Shown: positions 16,251 to 26,039 of the stretch, one piece after another
Numbering within the stretch: the first letter of the stretch is position 1
Layout: every line of letters begins with the position of its first letter
Source: HIMB11 sp965657135
Lineage (GTDB): Bacteria; Pseudomonadota; Alphaproteobacteria; Rhodobacterales; Rhodobacteraceae
Length of the DNA: 64,000 nucleotides
Direction of reading: 5' to 3'
NCBI GenBank assembly: GCA_965657135.1
Contig: CBFHNF010000004.1
Span: 1 to 64,000, forward strand
The notes under the pieces: generated by a model
The model's input: only the letters and a program-made list of their open reading frames with translations
Database searches by the model: none
Told to the model about the DNA's origin: nothing
Translations under genes and position numbers: made by a program

Positions 16251-17212
16251 ATGCGATCATCACATTCTTGGGTTCCATCATGAAAAGATCCAAAAAATTT
16301 GTCCCATGGAATTTCCAAAGATCCGTAGTTACACTCAAAATATCGATGATGCATTTGATGATGAAAGGTACCCAGCTTTAGCCGGTTTTCGTCTTTCATT
16401 AGAACACCTGCAAAGCCAGTATGTGTCGTTGCAGCAGTCAGCGTATAATATTGCATGTGAAATAATATATGCACTGGATGCGCTGCGACGATCCAATGGA
16501 TAAGAATAGTTCCTAAGTAAATAATATGCTCGACGGGATGCATTGATAATCCAGACCAAGGACCAACATTGATGTTTCGGTGATGAAGTGCGTGCACATG
16601 TCTATATAAAAATGGAATGTGGAGTATCCGATGAATCCAATAAAAGTAAAAACTTTCCCACAATGGGATCAGTAAAAACAAGCCAACAAACCAGACGGGA
16701 TTTTCAGACCAAATTAGAACGGGTGCATATCCATTCGCCATCGCCCAGAACATCAAAACTTCGTAAGCAGTCCAAATGTTGACACCGCTGCCCAGTGTCC
16801 AAAACATATTGTCTCTGATTTGGCCGCCCAGTGTGAACTGTTTGCCGTTACTCATTAATGGGCGTTTGTCATATTTAAGTGCCAGCCCCTGTCTGGAAAA
16901 TGTATAAAAATAGAGATGAAGCGTACCAGCAACAGCAACCATTAACGCCATGTTACGCACATAAAGGATAAGGATCCAATCAACTGATAGATGTTTCATT
17001 TCACTCAACGGTGGCTGAAACCAATAGAATGAACAAAATGCCAACCCAACAATGATAAGATTTTCAGTGATCAAAAACCAAGAATTCCAGACCCACTTTA
17101 TGATTTCAACGGGTTTCCATGGCCATGTAAATATGGGCGAGACTTGGATCGGAACACTGGGCGCATAATTCCAACCTTTCACGGGCGTCTTGTCGGTCAC
17201 ATCGCACTCCAT
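16229..17212 (-). CDS. Sterol desaturase / fatty acid hydroxylase family membrane protein
   Basis: Integral membrane di-iron oxygenase of 327 residues. The histidine clusters are complete: 'HRILH' (HX3H), 'HVHALHHR' (HXXHH) and 'HHQMHHR' near the end, with a further His in 'MHPVEH'. Several hydrophobic segments surround them (about 48-68, 80-105, 150-200 and 225-260). Members hydroxylate or desaturate lipids or other hydrophobic substrates; no substrate can be assigned here. Its stop lies within the fccB terminator stem. It is divergent from a small secreted protein gene. Confidence 0.85.
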   Translation of the reverse strand: MECDVTDKTPVKGWNYAPSVPIQVSPIFTWPWKPVEIIKWVWNSWFLITENLIIVGLAFCSFYWFQPPLSEMKHLSVDWILILYVRNMALMVAVAGTLHLYFYTFSRQGLALKYDKRPLMSNGKQFTLGGQIRDNMFWTLGSGVNIWTAYEVLMFWAMANGYAPVLIWSENPVWFVGLFLLIPLWESFYFYWIHRILHIPFLYRHVHALHHRNINVGPWSGLSMHPVEHIIYLGTILIHWIVAAHPVHILFHMQYYTLTAATTHTGFAGVLMKDENRLKLGTFHHQMHHRYFECNYGSLEIPWDKFFGSFHDGTQECDDRIKKRPKK

Positions 17213-17334
17213 AATTTCTGTCTGACAAACTTGGCAGAGATTATTCTTAACGCAACAAAAATTTGAACAACAATAGATATTGTCAATTTGAAGAATTCAG
17301 TAGACAGTTCGCGAAAGTCGAAGAGTGGTTAGAC

Positions 17335-17778
17335 ATGAAAAATTTAATGAAACTTTGCTTATCCTTTTTTGTGCTGGTATTTTCAGCTAATGCATCAGTT
17401 GCGGGTTTGTCGATCGATCGGTGTAGTCCATTTGTTGCGGTGAGTTATCACGGAAACATTGATACAGATTTTAATGAAACCCACCCAGGTGTGAAATGTG
17501 ATTGGGATGAAAATAGGACCATCTCGGTTATTCGGAATTCATATAATGAACCAGCGCTGATTTTTACGTACCAAAAGGACACGCATGGTAAGTGGGGTTA
17601 TATGGCTGGGGCTGCTTTTGGTTATCGTGACCGCGTTTTTGGAACGGGGTCAAAATTAATTCCAAAACCGTCTTTTGGCATCACATACAAACTGAACAGT
17701 AGAATGATGATATACGGAGCTCCAACTGGGTTTCAGGGTGATTACATTATCGGGATGGAAATCTCACTATTTGAATAG
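17335..17778 (+). CDS. Small exported protein, function unknown
   Basis: A 147-residue product beginning 'MKNLMKLCLSFFVLVFSANA', a clear signal peptide ending around residue 22-25. The mature part has 'DTDFNETHPGVKCDW' and 'VIRNSYNEPALIF' followed by alternating Gly-rich strands ('WGYMAGAAFGYRDRVFG') and a hydrophobic last segment, 'YIIGMEISLFE'. The pattern suggests a small beta-barrel or beta-sandwich envelope protein. The D-F-N-E-x-H-P-G and N-S motif recalls small secreted proteins of proteobacteria and phages that I cannot name. The start at 17335 is chosen because the signal peptide begins there; an in-frame ATG exists at 17263. Confidence 0.65.
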   Translation: MKNLMKLCLSFFVLVFSANASVAGLSIDRCSPFVAVSYHGNIDTDFNETHPGVKCDWDENRTISVIRNSYNEPALIFTYQKDTHGKWGYMAGAAFGYRDRVFGTGSKLIPKPSFGITYKLNSRMMIYGAPTGFQGDYIIGMEISLFE

Positions 17779-17935
17779 GTGCAAGAATTGATCATGGTCA
17801 ATGTGCCCACAGAATAAGTTCCTGTCTCTGTCTCAGCAATTAATCAAACAATACGAATACCAAAATCTCTGCACAAAATATCGTGTCCGCACAGCCGATA
17901 TCCCTATGCGAACACGTTTGAAAATCAGAAATTCG

Positions 17936-20191
17936 CTATCCGACTTTGCACGCTGCTAACACCGCCATATTCAAAATATCTGTAGCCGTTGCAACAGATG
18001 GGCAAATTTGTATAGATTTATCAACGCCTGACAAAATCGGGCCAATCACAGTTGCACCTGCCATTTCCTGCATCAATTTGACGGAAATACTGGCTGAGTG
18101 CCGCGCAGGTACAACCAAGATATTTGCAGGCCCACTAAGCCGAGAAAATGGATATTGCGCCTGCGATTTAGCATTCAACGCAACATCAACCGTCATTTCG
18201 CCTTCATATTCGAAATCAACACCACGTCCGTCAAGAACGCGTGGCGCGATGTGCATTTTTTCAGCGCGCTCAGAAACTGGATAACCAAACGTTGAAAAGC
18301 TTACGAATGCCACACGTGGTTCCAATCCAAGATGGCGCGCTACCCCAGCAGCACGTTCGGCAATGTTTGCCAAATCTTCTTCATCAGGCCATTCATGCAC
18401 CAGTGTATCGGAAATCAAAACAATTCGGCCTTTGTGCAACAAGGCAGTCACACCAGCAACGCCATGATCTGCATCTGCGTCAAACACATGATTTATCAAA
18501 TTTAAAACATGCGCAGATTTTCGTGTAGCCCCGCTAACCAGTCCATCGCCATGCCCATGCGCCAGCATTAATGCGGAAAAGACGTGTCGATCGCGCGCGG
18601 CAAGCCTGTGAACATCGGCCCGATCAAATCCTTTTCGCTGCAATCGTTTGTACAAAAACTCTTTATACACTTCCAAGTGTGGCGTTTTGGCTGCGTTCAC
18701 GACTTCAAGCTCGCGAACAGCATCGCCAAGACCAGCAGCCTCTAATTTTGCTTTGACATCAGCGGATCGCCCTACCACCAACGCCTTACCCAAACCCTGA
18801 CGCTGGTATTCAACCGCTGCACGCAACACTCGGGGATCATCTCCTTCTGCGAAAATCATCCTCGCTTGTGCGGCGCGGGCACGGGAATTTAACCCGCGCA
18901 AAATGCTCGCCGTTGGATCCATTCGAGATTGCAAAGACACCTCATAACCATCCATATCAACGATTGGGCGGCGGGCAGCACCCGTTTCCATCCCAGCGCG
19001 TGCTACGGCAGGTGGAATCCGATGGATCAAACGGGGATCAAACGGAGTTGGAATGATATAGTCCCTCCCAAAAGTCAATTTACGACCATAAGCGACAGCA
19101 ACCTCGTCAGGAACATCCTCTCGGGCCAATTCAGCCAAAGCCTGTGCGCATGCAATTTTCATGGGATCATTGATTGCACGGGCATGAATATCCAACGCAC
19201 CACGGAACAAATAAGGAAAGCCCAATACATTATTCACCTGATTTGGATAATCACTTCGACCAGTGGCAACAATTGCATCCGGACGGACTTCATGCGCCTC
19301 TTCTGGTGTAATTTCTGGATCAGGGTTGGCCATAGCGAAAATTACAGGATTATCGGCCATAGACTTAACCATATCCTGTGTGACTGCCCCTTTTACCGAT
19401 ACCCCAAGAAAAACATCAGCGTTGATCATTGCCTGTTCTAGTGTGCGCAAATCTGTTTTTACCGCGTGTCCCGATTTCCATTGGTTCATACCTTCGGTTC
19501 GGCCTTGATAAATAACGCCCTTAGTATCGCAGACGATGCAATTATTATGACGGGCACCCATCGATTTAAGCAGTTCAATACATGCAATCCCAGCCGCGCC
19601 AGCGCCATTTAATACAATTTTAACATCTTCGATTTTCTTACCAGAAATATACAATGCATTGATCAAACCAGCTGCGCAAATGACGGCGGTTCCGTGCTGA
19701 TCATCGTGGAAAACGGGTATATCCATTTCCTCTTTCAGACGTTGTTCAATAATAAAACATTCAGGCGCTTTTATATCTTCAAGATTGATGCCGCCAAAAG
19801 TGGGGCCGATCAACTTTACCGCCTTACAAAATTCGTCAGGGTCTTCTGTATCAACTTCGATATCGATTGAATTTACATCCGCAAATCGTTTGAAAAGAAC
19901 AGATTTCCCCTCCATCACGGGCTTGCTGCCCAGCGCACCCAAATTCCCCAATCCTAACACGGCGGTTCCATTGGAAATGACGGCAACTAAATTGCCCTTA
20001 TTTGTATAGTCATATACGAGCTCTGGGTTTTTAGCGATCTCCTCGCATGGCACTGCAACTCCTGGAGAATATGCGAGTGACAAATCACGCTGCGTGGTCA
20101 TTGGGACAGTTGCGCTGACCTCCCATTTTCCGGGCGTAGGCTCTAGGTGAAAATTTAATGCTTCTTCGCGGGTAATTTTAGTTTTCGTCAT
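17936..20191 (-). CDS. maeB: NADP-dependent malic enzyme with phosphotransacetylase-like domain
   Basis: Decarboxylates malate to pyruvate, producing NADPH. The 751 residues combine a malic enzyme module (about 1-430: 'AYSPGVAVPCEEI', 'GNLGALGSKPVMEGK' and the NAD(P)-binding 'VLNGAGAAGIACIELL') with a C-terminal phosphate acetyltransferase-like module (about 430-751: 'ARMIFAEGDDPRVLRAAVEY', 'LVSGATRKSAHVLN'). This is the normal MaeB architecture, in which the second module is regulatory and binds acetyl-CoA rather than being an active Pta. Divergent from mutS with about 128 bases between. Confidence 0.95.
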   Translation of the reverse strand: MTKTKITREEALNFHLEPTPGKWEVSATVPMTTQRDLSLAYSPGVAVPCEEIAKNPELVYDYTNKGNLVAVISNGTAVLGLGNLGALGSKPVMEGKSVLFKRFADVNSIDIEVDTEDPDEFCKAVKLIGPTFGGINLEDIKAPECFIIEQRLKEEMDIPVFHDDQHGTAVICAAGLINALYISGKKIEDVKIVLNGAGAAGIACIELLKSMGARHNNCIVCDTKGVIYQGRTEGMNQWKSGHAVKTDLRTLEQAMINADVFLGVSVKGAVTQDMVKSMADNPVIFAMANPDPEITPEEAHEVRPDAIVATGRSDYPNQVNNVLGFPYLFRGALDIHARAINDPMKIACAQALAELAREDVPDEVAVAYGRKLTFGRDYIIPTPFDPRLIHRIPPAVARAGMETGAARRPIVDMDGYEVSLQSRMDPTASILRGLNSRARAAQARMIFAEGDDPRVLRAAVEYQRQGLGKALVVGRSADVKAKLEAAGLGDAVRELEVVNAAKTPHLEVYKEFLYKRLQRKGFDRADVHRLAARDRHVFSALMLAHGHGDGLVSGATRKSAHVLNLINHVFDADADHGVAGVTALLHKGRIVLISDTLVHEWPDEEDLANIAERAAGVARHLGLEPRVAFVSFSTFGYPVSERAEKMHIAPRVLDGRGVDFEYEGEMTVDVALNAKSQAQYPFSRLSGPANILVVPARHSASISVKLMQEMAGATVIGPILSGVDKSIQICPSVATATDILNMAVLAACKVG

Positions 20192-20296
20192 AAATGGCGT
20201 CCTTTGTTGCGCAAAACCTCCTTACAGCGCAATTTTATTAGGTGCAACCTGATCGTTTTTGGCTTTTCTGGAGAGTCACAGATATGTAAGTTAACA

Positions 20297-20323
20297 ATGC
20301 AAATATTAGGAGTAAGTCCGTGA
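20297..20323 (+). other. Eight-codon minicistron overlapping the mutS start
   Basis: ATG at 20297 opens the peptide MQILGVSP, ending TGA at 20321-20323. This stop overlaps the mutS GTG as GTGA. No ribosome site precedes it. The AGGAG that serves mutS lies inside it. It could couple or dampen mutS translation, or be chance. Confidence 0.2.
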
Positions 20324-22941
20324 CACCAATGATGGCGCAGTATCTGGAGATTAAGGCAAATTACCCAGATGCACTGCTATTTTACCGCATGGGTGATTTT
20401 TATGAATTATTCTTTGACGATGCCATTTCTGCTTCTAGCGCCTTGGATATCGCCCTAACAAAACGCGGGAAGCACGGTGGCGATGACATCCCGATGTGCG
20501 GTGTGCCCCACCATGCAGCCGAAGGATATTTGCTTACATTAATCAGAAAGGGATTTCGCGTTGCCGTTTGTGAGCAGTTAGAGAGCCCCGCCGAAGCAAA
20601 AAAGCGCGGATATAAATCGGTGGTTAGACGCGACGTCGTGCGCCTCGTGACACCAGGAACCCTGACAGAAGACAGTCTACTCGATGCACGTCGACACAAT
20701 TACCTTGCCGCTTATTCGATCGTCCGTGACGAGGGAGCCTTGGCTTGGGTCGATATTTCAACTGGTGCCTTTCATGTCACGGCCTTACCTTCGGTCATGT
20801 TGGGTCCTGAACTTGCGCGGTTAAATCCAAGTGAGGTTTTAATTTCAGAGATTTCTGAGGATAGATTTCGAGATTTAATCGAGGAGGCAGGTGCATCAGT
20901 TACAGTATTGGGGCGGGCAGCGTTCGATAGTCAAAGCGCCGAATTGCGGATAAAGTCCCTATATAGTGTCGCATCTTTAGAATCTTTTGGTGGGTTTCGC
21001 CGAGCCGAAATATCGGCCATGGGCGCCCTGATCGAATATTTAGACATCACGCAAAAGGGCCAACTGCCGAGGTTACATCGCCCGATCAAAGAGTCTTCTC
21101 AGAGGGTCATGCAAATTGATGCGGCGACACGACGTAACCTTGAGCTAACTCAATCAATCCAAGGCGGAGGACGACGCGGGTCTCTGCTATCCAATGTTGA
21201 CCATACTGTTACTGCTGCAGGGGGTCGCTTAATAGAGCGGCGCATTTCATCGCCCTCGATGGACATTGAACTCATTTCTGATCGACTAGACGGTATTCAG
21301 TACATGCTGGAAAACACTGACGTTTCAGATGACGTAATACGGGCCCTAAAACAAGTTCCAGATCTTGATCGCGCATTGTCCAGAATTGCTTTAGATCGCG
21401 CAGGACCACGAGATCTGGTGAGTATTCGAGCGGGCTTGAAACATGCGCAGGATATTTCATCCAAACACATGCGTGGTGAATTACCAACACTACTTAATGA
21501 CGCTTTATCAACATTAATTGGGTTCGATGATCTAGCTGAACTTTTAGAAAACGCCCTTGTGGACGAGCCTCCATTATTACTGCGCGATGGTGGTTTTGTT
21601 GCCTCTGGGTATCATGACGAACTTGATGATACGCGGCAATTGCGCGATGAGGGCCGAAGTATCATCGCAAAAATGCAACAAGAATATATCGGCTTAACTG
21701 ACATATCTTCACTTAAGATAAAACATAACAATGTTCTGGGCTATTTCATTGAAACCACTGCTACACATGCAGATAAAATGATGGCACCACCGCTAAATGA
21801 AACATTCATTCATCGTCAAACAACAGCAAACCAAGTGCGATTCACCACTGTACCACTTTCAGAAATCGAGACTAAAATTCTGAATGCGGGTAATCATGCC
21901 ATCGAACTAGAAAAAAGACTATTTCAGTCTCTAACGCGAGAGATTTTAAAGTTTTCTGACGAAATTTCTGCCGCTGCGGGCGGACTTGCTGAATTAGATG
22001 TGGCAACGAGTTTGGCACGCATTGCGCGCGCGAATGACTGGGTGCGTCCCCTCGTTGACGAAAGTAAAGCGTTTGAAATTACCGCTGGACGGCATCCCGT
22101 TGTTGAAACAGCTCTTCAAGGCAATGGAGAACGTTTTGTCGCAAATGATTGTACGCTGAGCGAAGGTAAGGTTTGGTTGCTAACTGGTCCGAACATGGCC
22201 GGTAAATCCACATTTTTGCGTCAGAACGCATTAATCACGGTATTGGCGCAATCGGGCTCTTTTGTACCTGCAGATCATGCGCACATCGGTTTGGTCAGTC
22301 AATTGTTCAGTCGCGTTGGCGCATCTGATGACCTTGCAAGAGGCCGATCAACATTCATGGTCGAAATGGTTGAGACGGCTTCAATTCTAAACCAAGCGGA
22401 TGAGCGCGCACTGGTCATTTTAGATGAAATCGGGCGCGGAACAGCAACATATGATGGGCTTTCCATTGCTTGGGCGACATTAGAGCACATACATGATGTC
22501 AATAAATCAAGAGCATTGTTTGCAACCCACTATCACGAAATGACAGCGTTGGCAGATAAAATGAACAATGTTGAAAATGCGACTGTCGCAGTCAAAGAGT
22601 GGGAGGGTGAGGTTATTTTTCTGCACGAAGTGAAGAAAGGCGCAGCCGATCGTTCCTATGGGGTGCAGGTTGCCAAATTGGCTGGGCTGCCAAATTCGGT
22701 AGTTGAACGCGCACGTGTTGTTTTGAATGCGTTAGAAAAGGGTGAGCGCGAAAGTAGTAGTGCGCCAAAAGCTATAATCGATGACATGCCATTGTTTTCT
22801 GCCGTACCAAAAACTGTTGCTGCGCCCACTCCTTCTGAACCAACAGAATTAGAGAAGCTATTGGACAGCATACTTCCTGATGAATTAACTCCCAGAGAAG
22901 CGCTGCTGAAACTGTATGAATTAAAAGAGGCGCTTAAATAA
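20320..22941 (+). CDS. mutS: DNA mismatch repair ATPase MutS
   Basis: Recognises mismatches and starts methyl-independent or MutL-dependent repair. The 873 residues show the N-terminal mismatch-binding motif 'LLFYRMGDFYELFFDDA' with the intercalating Phe-x-Glu-type element. They also have the Walker A 'LLTGPNMAGKSTFLRQ', Walker B 'LVILDEIGRGTATYDGLS' and 'FATHYHEMTAL'. The start is GTG at 20320, with AGGAG six bases upstream; an ATG three codons later is a weaker alternative. mutL is not in the window. Confidence 0.96.
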   Translation: MTPMMAQYLEIKANYPDALLFYRMGDFYELFFDDAISASSALDIALTKRGKHGGDDIPMCGVPHHAAEGYLLTLIRKGFRVAVCEQLESPAEAKKRGYKSVVRRDVVRLVTPGTLTEDSLLDARRHNYLAAYSIVRDEGALAWVDISTGAFHVTALPSVMLGPELARLNPSEVLISEISEDRFRDLIEEAGASVTVLGRAAFDSQSAELRIKSLYSVASLESFGGFRRAEISAMGALIEYLDITQKGQLPRLHRPIKESSQRVMQIDAATRRNLELTQSIQGGGRRGSLLSNVDHTVTAAGGRLIERRISSPSMDIELISDRLDGIQYMLENTDVSDDVIRALKQVPDLDRALSRIALDRAGPRDLVSIRAGLKHAQDISSKHMRGELPTLLNDALSTLIGFDDLAELLENALVDEPPLLLRDGGFVASGYHDELDDTRQLRDEGRSIIAKMQQEYIGLTDISSLKIKHNNVLGYFIETTATHADKMMAPPLNETFIHRQTTANQVRFTTVPLSEIETKILNAGNHAIELEKRLFQSLTREILKFSDEISAAAGGLAELDVATSLARIARANDWVRPLVDESKAFEITAGRHPVVETALQGNGERFVANDCTLSEGKVWLLTGPNMAGKSTFLRQNALITVLAQSGSFVPADHAHIGLVSQLFSRVGASDDLARGRSTFMVEMVETASILNQADERALVILDEIGRGTATYDGLSIAWATLEHIHDVNKSRALFATHYHEMTALADKMNNVENATVAVKEWEGEVIFLHEVKKGAADRSYGVQVAKLAGLPNSVVERARVVLNALEKGERESSSAPKAIIDDMPLFSAVPKTVAAPTPSEPTELEKLLDSILPDELTPREALLKLYELKEALK

Positions 22942-22946
22942 GCGCC
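22929..22946. terminator. Stem-loop between mutS and grpE
   Basis: GGCGCTT, loop AAAT, AAGCGCC, including the mutS stop codon. On the minus strand the stem is followed by TCTTTTAATT, so it fits best as the terminator of grpE. The plus-strand side has only a weak T run. Confidence 0.55.
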
Positions 22947-22953
22947 CCATTTG

Positions 22954-23526
22954 TTAATTTACAGGTGTGGATGAAACGCCAACTTGCGCAGGTCGCAGGA
23001 GTCGATCGTACAACATAAACCCCTCGGCTGATACTTGAATGATGTCGCCGGGCTTAGTGCCGGGAACAGGTGCCTCAAACATTGCTTCGTGCTGTTGTGG
23101 ATCAAATTTATCGCCAACTTTTGGTTCGATCTTGGTGATCCCGTGTTTAGAAAACACATTCAGTAATTCTCGCATGGTAAGCTCGACGCCCTCAATCAAC
23201 GCAGAGGCTGCTTGGCGTTGTTCTTCTCCGGCTGCCTCAATCGCGCGCTTCATGTTGTCGTATACCGGTAACAAATCGCGTGCCAGTTTCGAGCCACCAT
23301 AATTTTCAGCTTCTTTACGATCCTTGTCTGCACGTTTTCGCGAATTTTCTGCATCAGCTAGTGCACGCATAAAGCGATCTTTGTATTCATCCCGTTCATT
23401 GCGAAGTGCATCAATTTCATCAAAATCAGCTGCAGCTTCGTCAATGTTAATCATTTCTTCAGCATCTAGTTCTGATTCAACATCTGCGATGTCATCCAAA
23501 AATTCTTCTTCTTTTGGCTCTGCCAT
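22954..23526 (-). CDS. grpE: Nucleotide exchange factor GrpE
   Basis: Drives ADP release from DnaK in the Hsp70 cycle. The 190-residue protein has an acidic N-terminus rich in Glu and Asp, a long coiled-coil segment ('ALRNERDEYKDRFMRALADAE'), and the C-terminal beta domain ending 'PGDIIQVSAEGFMLYDRLLR', close to the GrpE signature. It lies nine bases downstream of hrcA in the same direction, the common hrcA-grpE pair. dnaK is not here. AGAGGTAAAG precedes the ATG. Confidence 0.95.
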   Translation of the reverse strand: MAEPKEEEFLDDIADVESELDAEEMINIDEAAADFDEIDALRNERDEYKDRFMRALADAENSRKRADKDRKEAENYGGSKLARDLLPVYDNMKRAIEAAGEEQRQAASALIEGVELTMRELLNVFSKHGITKIEPKVGDKFDPQQHEAMFEAPVPGTKPGDIIQVSAEGFMLYDRLLRPAQVGVSSTPVN

Positions 23527-23535
23527 TCTTTACCT

Positions 23536-24600
23536 CTAACTTTGATCCGCAATCATCTTGCCAACAAGCTGCGCGGTATAATCCACAATGGGCACAATTC
23601 GTCCGTAGTTCAGGCGCGTTGGACCAATAACGCCCACTGCACCAATAATCTTTCGATCAGCGTTCATATACGGGGAAACCACCAAAGATGAACCCGATAA
23701 TGAAAAAAGTTTGTTCTCTGACCCAATAAAAATACGTACTCCATCTCCTTGCTGGGTCAATTCCAAAAAATCTGCAATGTCACGCTTGCGTTCCAAGTCA
23801 TCAAACAGTTCTTTGATACGGAAAAGCTCTGCTTCTTCTGCTTCATTCGCCAAAAGATTCGAACGACCACGAACAATTAGTCTTTCATGACGTTCACCCT
23901 CATTTTGCCAAAGCGCAGCACCAGTTTCTACCAATTCCTGCGCCAAAGAATCAAGTTCTTGGCGTCGCGTTTTTATCTCCGCCTCTACGACCTGTCTCGC
24001 TTCTGATAGCGTATGCCCTTGCATAATAGCGTTCAAAAAATTGGCCGCTTCACGCAATGAGCTTGGCGTTTGCCCTAAGGGTGGTGTGAATATCCGATTT
24101 TCAACATGCCCATTTCCAAACACCAATACCACCAACGCGCGATCTGGAGACAATGACACAAATTCAATGTGTGTGATTGGCGCTTCTTGCTTTGGGGCTA
24201 ACACGATGGAGGCGCCTTGTGTAACTCCTGAAAGTGCAGTGCTGACACTGTCCAACATATCACCAACACTGCGCGAATCACGATCCGTGGATTGATCAAT
24301 CATCGTACGGTCATTTTCAGTAAGCTCAGTTACCTCTAGCAAGCCATCAACAAACATGCGCAAGCCCTGCTGCGTGGGTATACGGCCAGCACTAATGTGA
24401 GGTGATCCTAACAGCCCCATGTGCTCTAAGTCTTGCATCACATTGCGAATGGTAGCCGCGCTAATTTTTTCACTGAAATCCCGTGTCAAAGTGCGTGAAC
24501 CAACAGGTTCACCATTGTCTAGATAGCCCTGAACGACACGACGGAACACTTCACGGGATCTGTCGTTCATTTCTGTTAAAATAGTATTCGTATCAGTCAT
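23536..24600 (-). CDS. hrcA: Heat-inducible transcription repressor HrcA
   Basis: Repressor that binds CIRCE elements upstream of groESL in many bacteria, with activity modulated by GroEL. The 354 residues have an N-terminal winged helix ('GEPVGSRTLTRDFSEKISAAT', 'MQDLEHMGLLGSPHISAGRIP') and the IRD/dimer domain ending 'AVGVIGPTRLNYGRIVPIVD'. AAGGAT stands before the ATG at 24600; eight extra in-frame codons upstream are unlikely to be used. I see no CIRCE sequence in the hrcA-rph gap, so this operon is probably not self-repressed through that element. Confidence 0.93.
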   Translation of the reverse strand: MTDTNTILTEMNDRSREVFRRVVQGYLDNGEPVGSRTLTRDFSEKISAATIRNVMQDLEHMGLLGSPHISAGRIPTQQGLRMFVDGLLEVTELTENDRTMIDQSTDRDSRSVGDMLDSVSTALSGVTQGASIVLAPKQEAPITHIEFVSLSPDRALVVLVFGNGHVENRIFTPPLGQTPSSLREAANFLNAIMQGHTLSEARQVVEAEIKTRRQELDSLAQELVETGAALWQNEGERHERLIVRGRSNLLANEAEEAELFRIKELFDDLERKRDIADFLELTQQGDGVRIFIGSENKLFSLSGSSLVVSPYMNADRKIIGAVGVIGPTRLNYGRIVPIVDYTAQLVGKMIADQS

Positions 24601-24714
24601 GGTGCTATCCTTTTTGGCGCACAATAAAAACCGGTGAATCTAATTCGTGAATCGGGCTTGCTTAATCTATATAGGGACAGGTATCCAGTCCACAACAAAT
24701 GAAAGGATATTCCC

Positions 24715-25428
24715 ATGCGCCCCTCTGGTCGGAAACTTGATGAAATGCGATCAATTCAAATCGAAACCAACATTACCAAACACGCCGAAGGTTCGTGTTT
24801 GATCAAGGTTGGTGATACACACGTCCTGTGCACTGCCACAGTTGAAGATCGCGTTCCGCCGTTTATCAAAGGGTCTGGTTTGGGATGGGTTACAGCAGAA
24901 TACGGAATGCTGCCAAGATCCACGTCTTCGCGTATGCGCCGTGAGGCGGCGTCGGGCAAACAGGGTGGGCGCACTGTTGAAATTCAACGACTTATTGGTC
25001 GTTCACTGCGTGCTGGCGTCGATCGTGTTGCGCTTGGTGAGATGCAAATCACGGTGGATTGTGACGTTATTCAAGCCGACGGGGGCACGCGTTGTGCATC
25101 AATAACGGGTGGTTGGGTTGCGCTAAAGCTGGCAGTAAACAAACTTATTAAAGTGGGCACTCTGGCCAGTGATCCACTAATTTCACCAGTTGCCGCCGTC
25201 AGTTGTGGGATCTATGCAGGCCAAGCCGTACTTGATCTAGATTACCCAGAAGACAGTGATGCGGGTGTTGATGGAAACTTTATCATGTTGGCAAACGGTC
25301 AAATGATCGAAACACAAATGAGTGCTGAAGGCGCAACATATTCGAGAGATCAAATGAACCAACTTCTGGATTTGGCAGAAAAAGGGGTAAGCGAACTAGT
25401 TGAACACCAACTTGCTGCTATATCATGA
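24715..25428 (+). CDS. rph: Ribonuclease PH
   Basis: Phosphate-dependent 3'-5' exoribonuclease trimming tRNA precursors. The 237 residues have the usual opening 'MRPSGRKLDEMRSIQIE'. Family hallmarks follow: 'AEYGMLPRSTSSRMRREA', 'GRTVEIQRLIGRSLRAGVD', 'TVDCDVIQADGGTRCASI' and 'LDYPEDSDAGVDGNFIM'. GAAAGGATA precedes the ATG. The stop overlaps the rdgB start as ATGA, beginning the rph-rdgB-hemW-ybaN operon, a common alphaproteobacterial order. Divergent from hrcA. Confidence 0.96.
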   Translation: MRPSGRKLDEMRSIQIETNITKHAEGSCLIKVGDTHVLCTATVEDRVPPFIKGSGLGWVTAEYGMLPRSTSSRMRREAASGKQGGRTVEIQRLIGRSLRAGVDRVALGEMQITVDCDVIQADGGTRCASITGGWVALKLAVNKLIKVGTLASDPLISPVAAVSCGIYAGQAVLDLDYPEDSDAGVDGNFIMLANGQMIETQMSAEGATYSRDQMNQLLDLAEKGVSELVEHQLAAIS

Positions 25429-26039
25429 CACGTAAATTCACGGATAAAACGTTGTTGGTCGCAACACATAATGCAGGCAAACTGGAGGAAATCGTAAGTT
25501 TGCTTGCTCCGTATGGTATATCGGTAAAAGGCGCTGCTGAATTAAATCTTCCTGAACCTGAAGAAACAGAGACAACATTTGTTGGAAATGCACGCATTAA
25601 GGCGCACGCAGCGGTACGCGCGACGGGGCTTCCCGCGTTGGCAGATGACAGCGGGATTACCATTGATGCATTGAATGGCGCCCCGGGTGTTTTTACCGCG
25701 GATTGGGCAGAAACCGAACATGGGCGTGATTTTGTTATGGCGATGGAAAAAACAAACGCCTTGCTAGATGAACAATCAGCTCCTCATCCACGATATGCTC
25801 AATTCAGAAGTACTCTCGTTCTTGCCTGGCCTGACGGGCATGACGAAGTGTTTGAAGGGATTGTTAAGGGGCATTTGGTTTGGCCAATGCGCGGCAACAT
25901 TGGGCATGGATATGATCCAATTTTCCAACCCGATGGGTATCAGATCACATTCGCAGAAATGTCCCTAGAGCAAAAGAATAAAATCAGCCATCGTGCAGAT
26001 AGTTTTCGAAAATTCACCACGGGGTGCTTTGGTGGATGA
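25425..26039 (+). CDS. rdgB: XTP/dITP diphosphatase RdgB
   Basis: Hydrolyses non-canonical purine triphosphates (dITP, XTP) to keep them out of DNA and RNA. The 204 residues include the substrate-binding opening 'LLVATHNAGKLEEI'. The family block 'ALADDSGITIDALNGAPGVF' follows, then 'GHGYDPIFQPDGY' and the terminal 'KNKISHRADSFRKF'. The start overlaps rph as ATGA and the end overlaps the hemW start, so the three are translationally coupled. Confidence 0.95.
   Translation: MTRKFTDKTLLVATHNAGKLEEIVSLLAPYGISVKGAAELNLPEPEETETTFVGNARIKAHAAVRATGLPALADDSGITIDALNGAPGVFTADWAETEHGRDFVMAMEKTNALLDEQSAPHPRYAQFRSTLVLAWPDGHDEVFEGIVKGHLVWPMRGNIGHGYDPIFQPDGYQITFAEMSLEQKNKISHRADSFRKFTTGCFGG

Noticed and set aside
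24601..24714. Possible CIRCE element upstream of hrcA
   Set aside because: The hrcA-rph gap has no TTAGCACTC/GAGTGCTAA pair; nothing resembling CIRCE is present.
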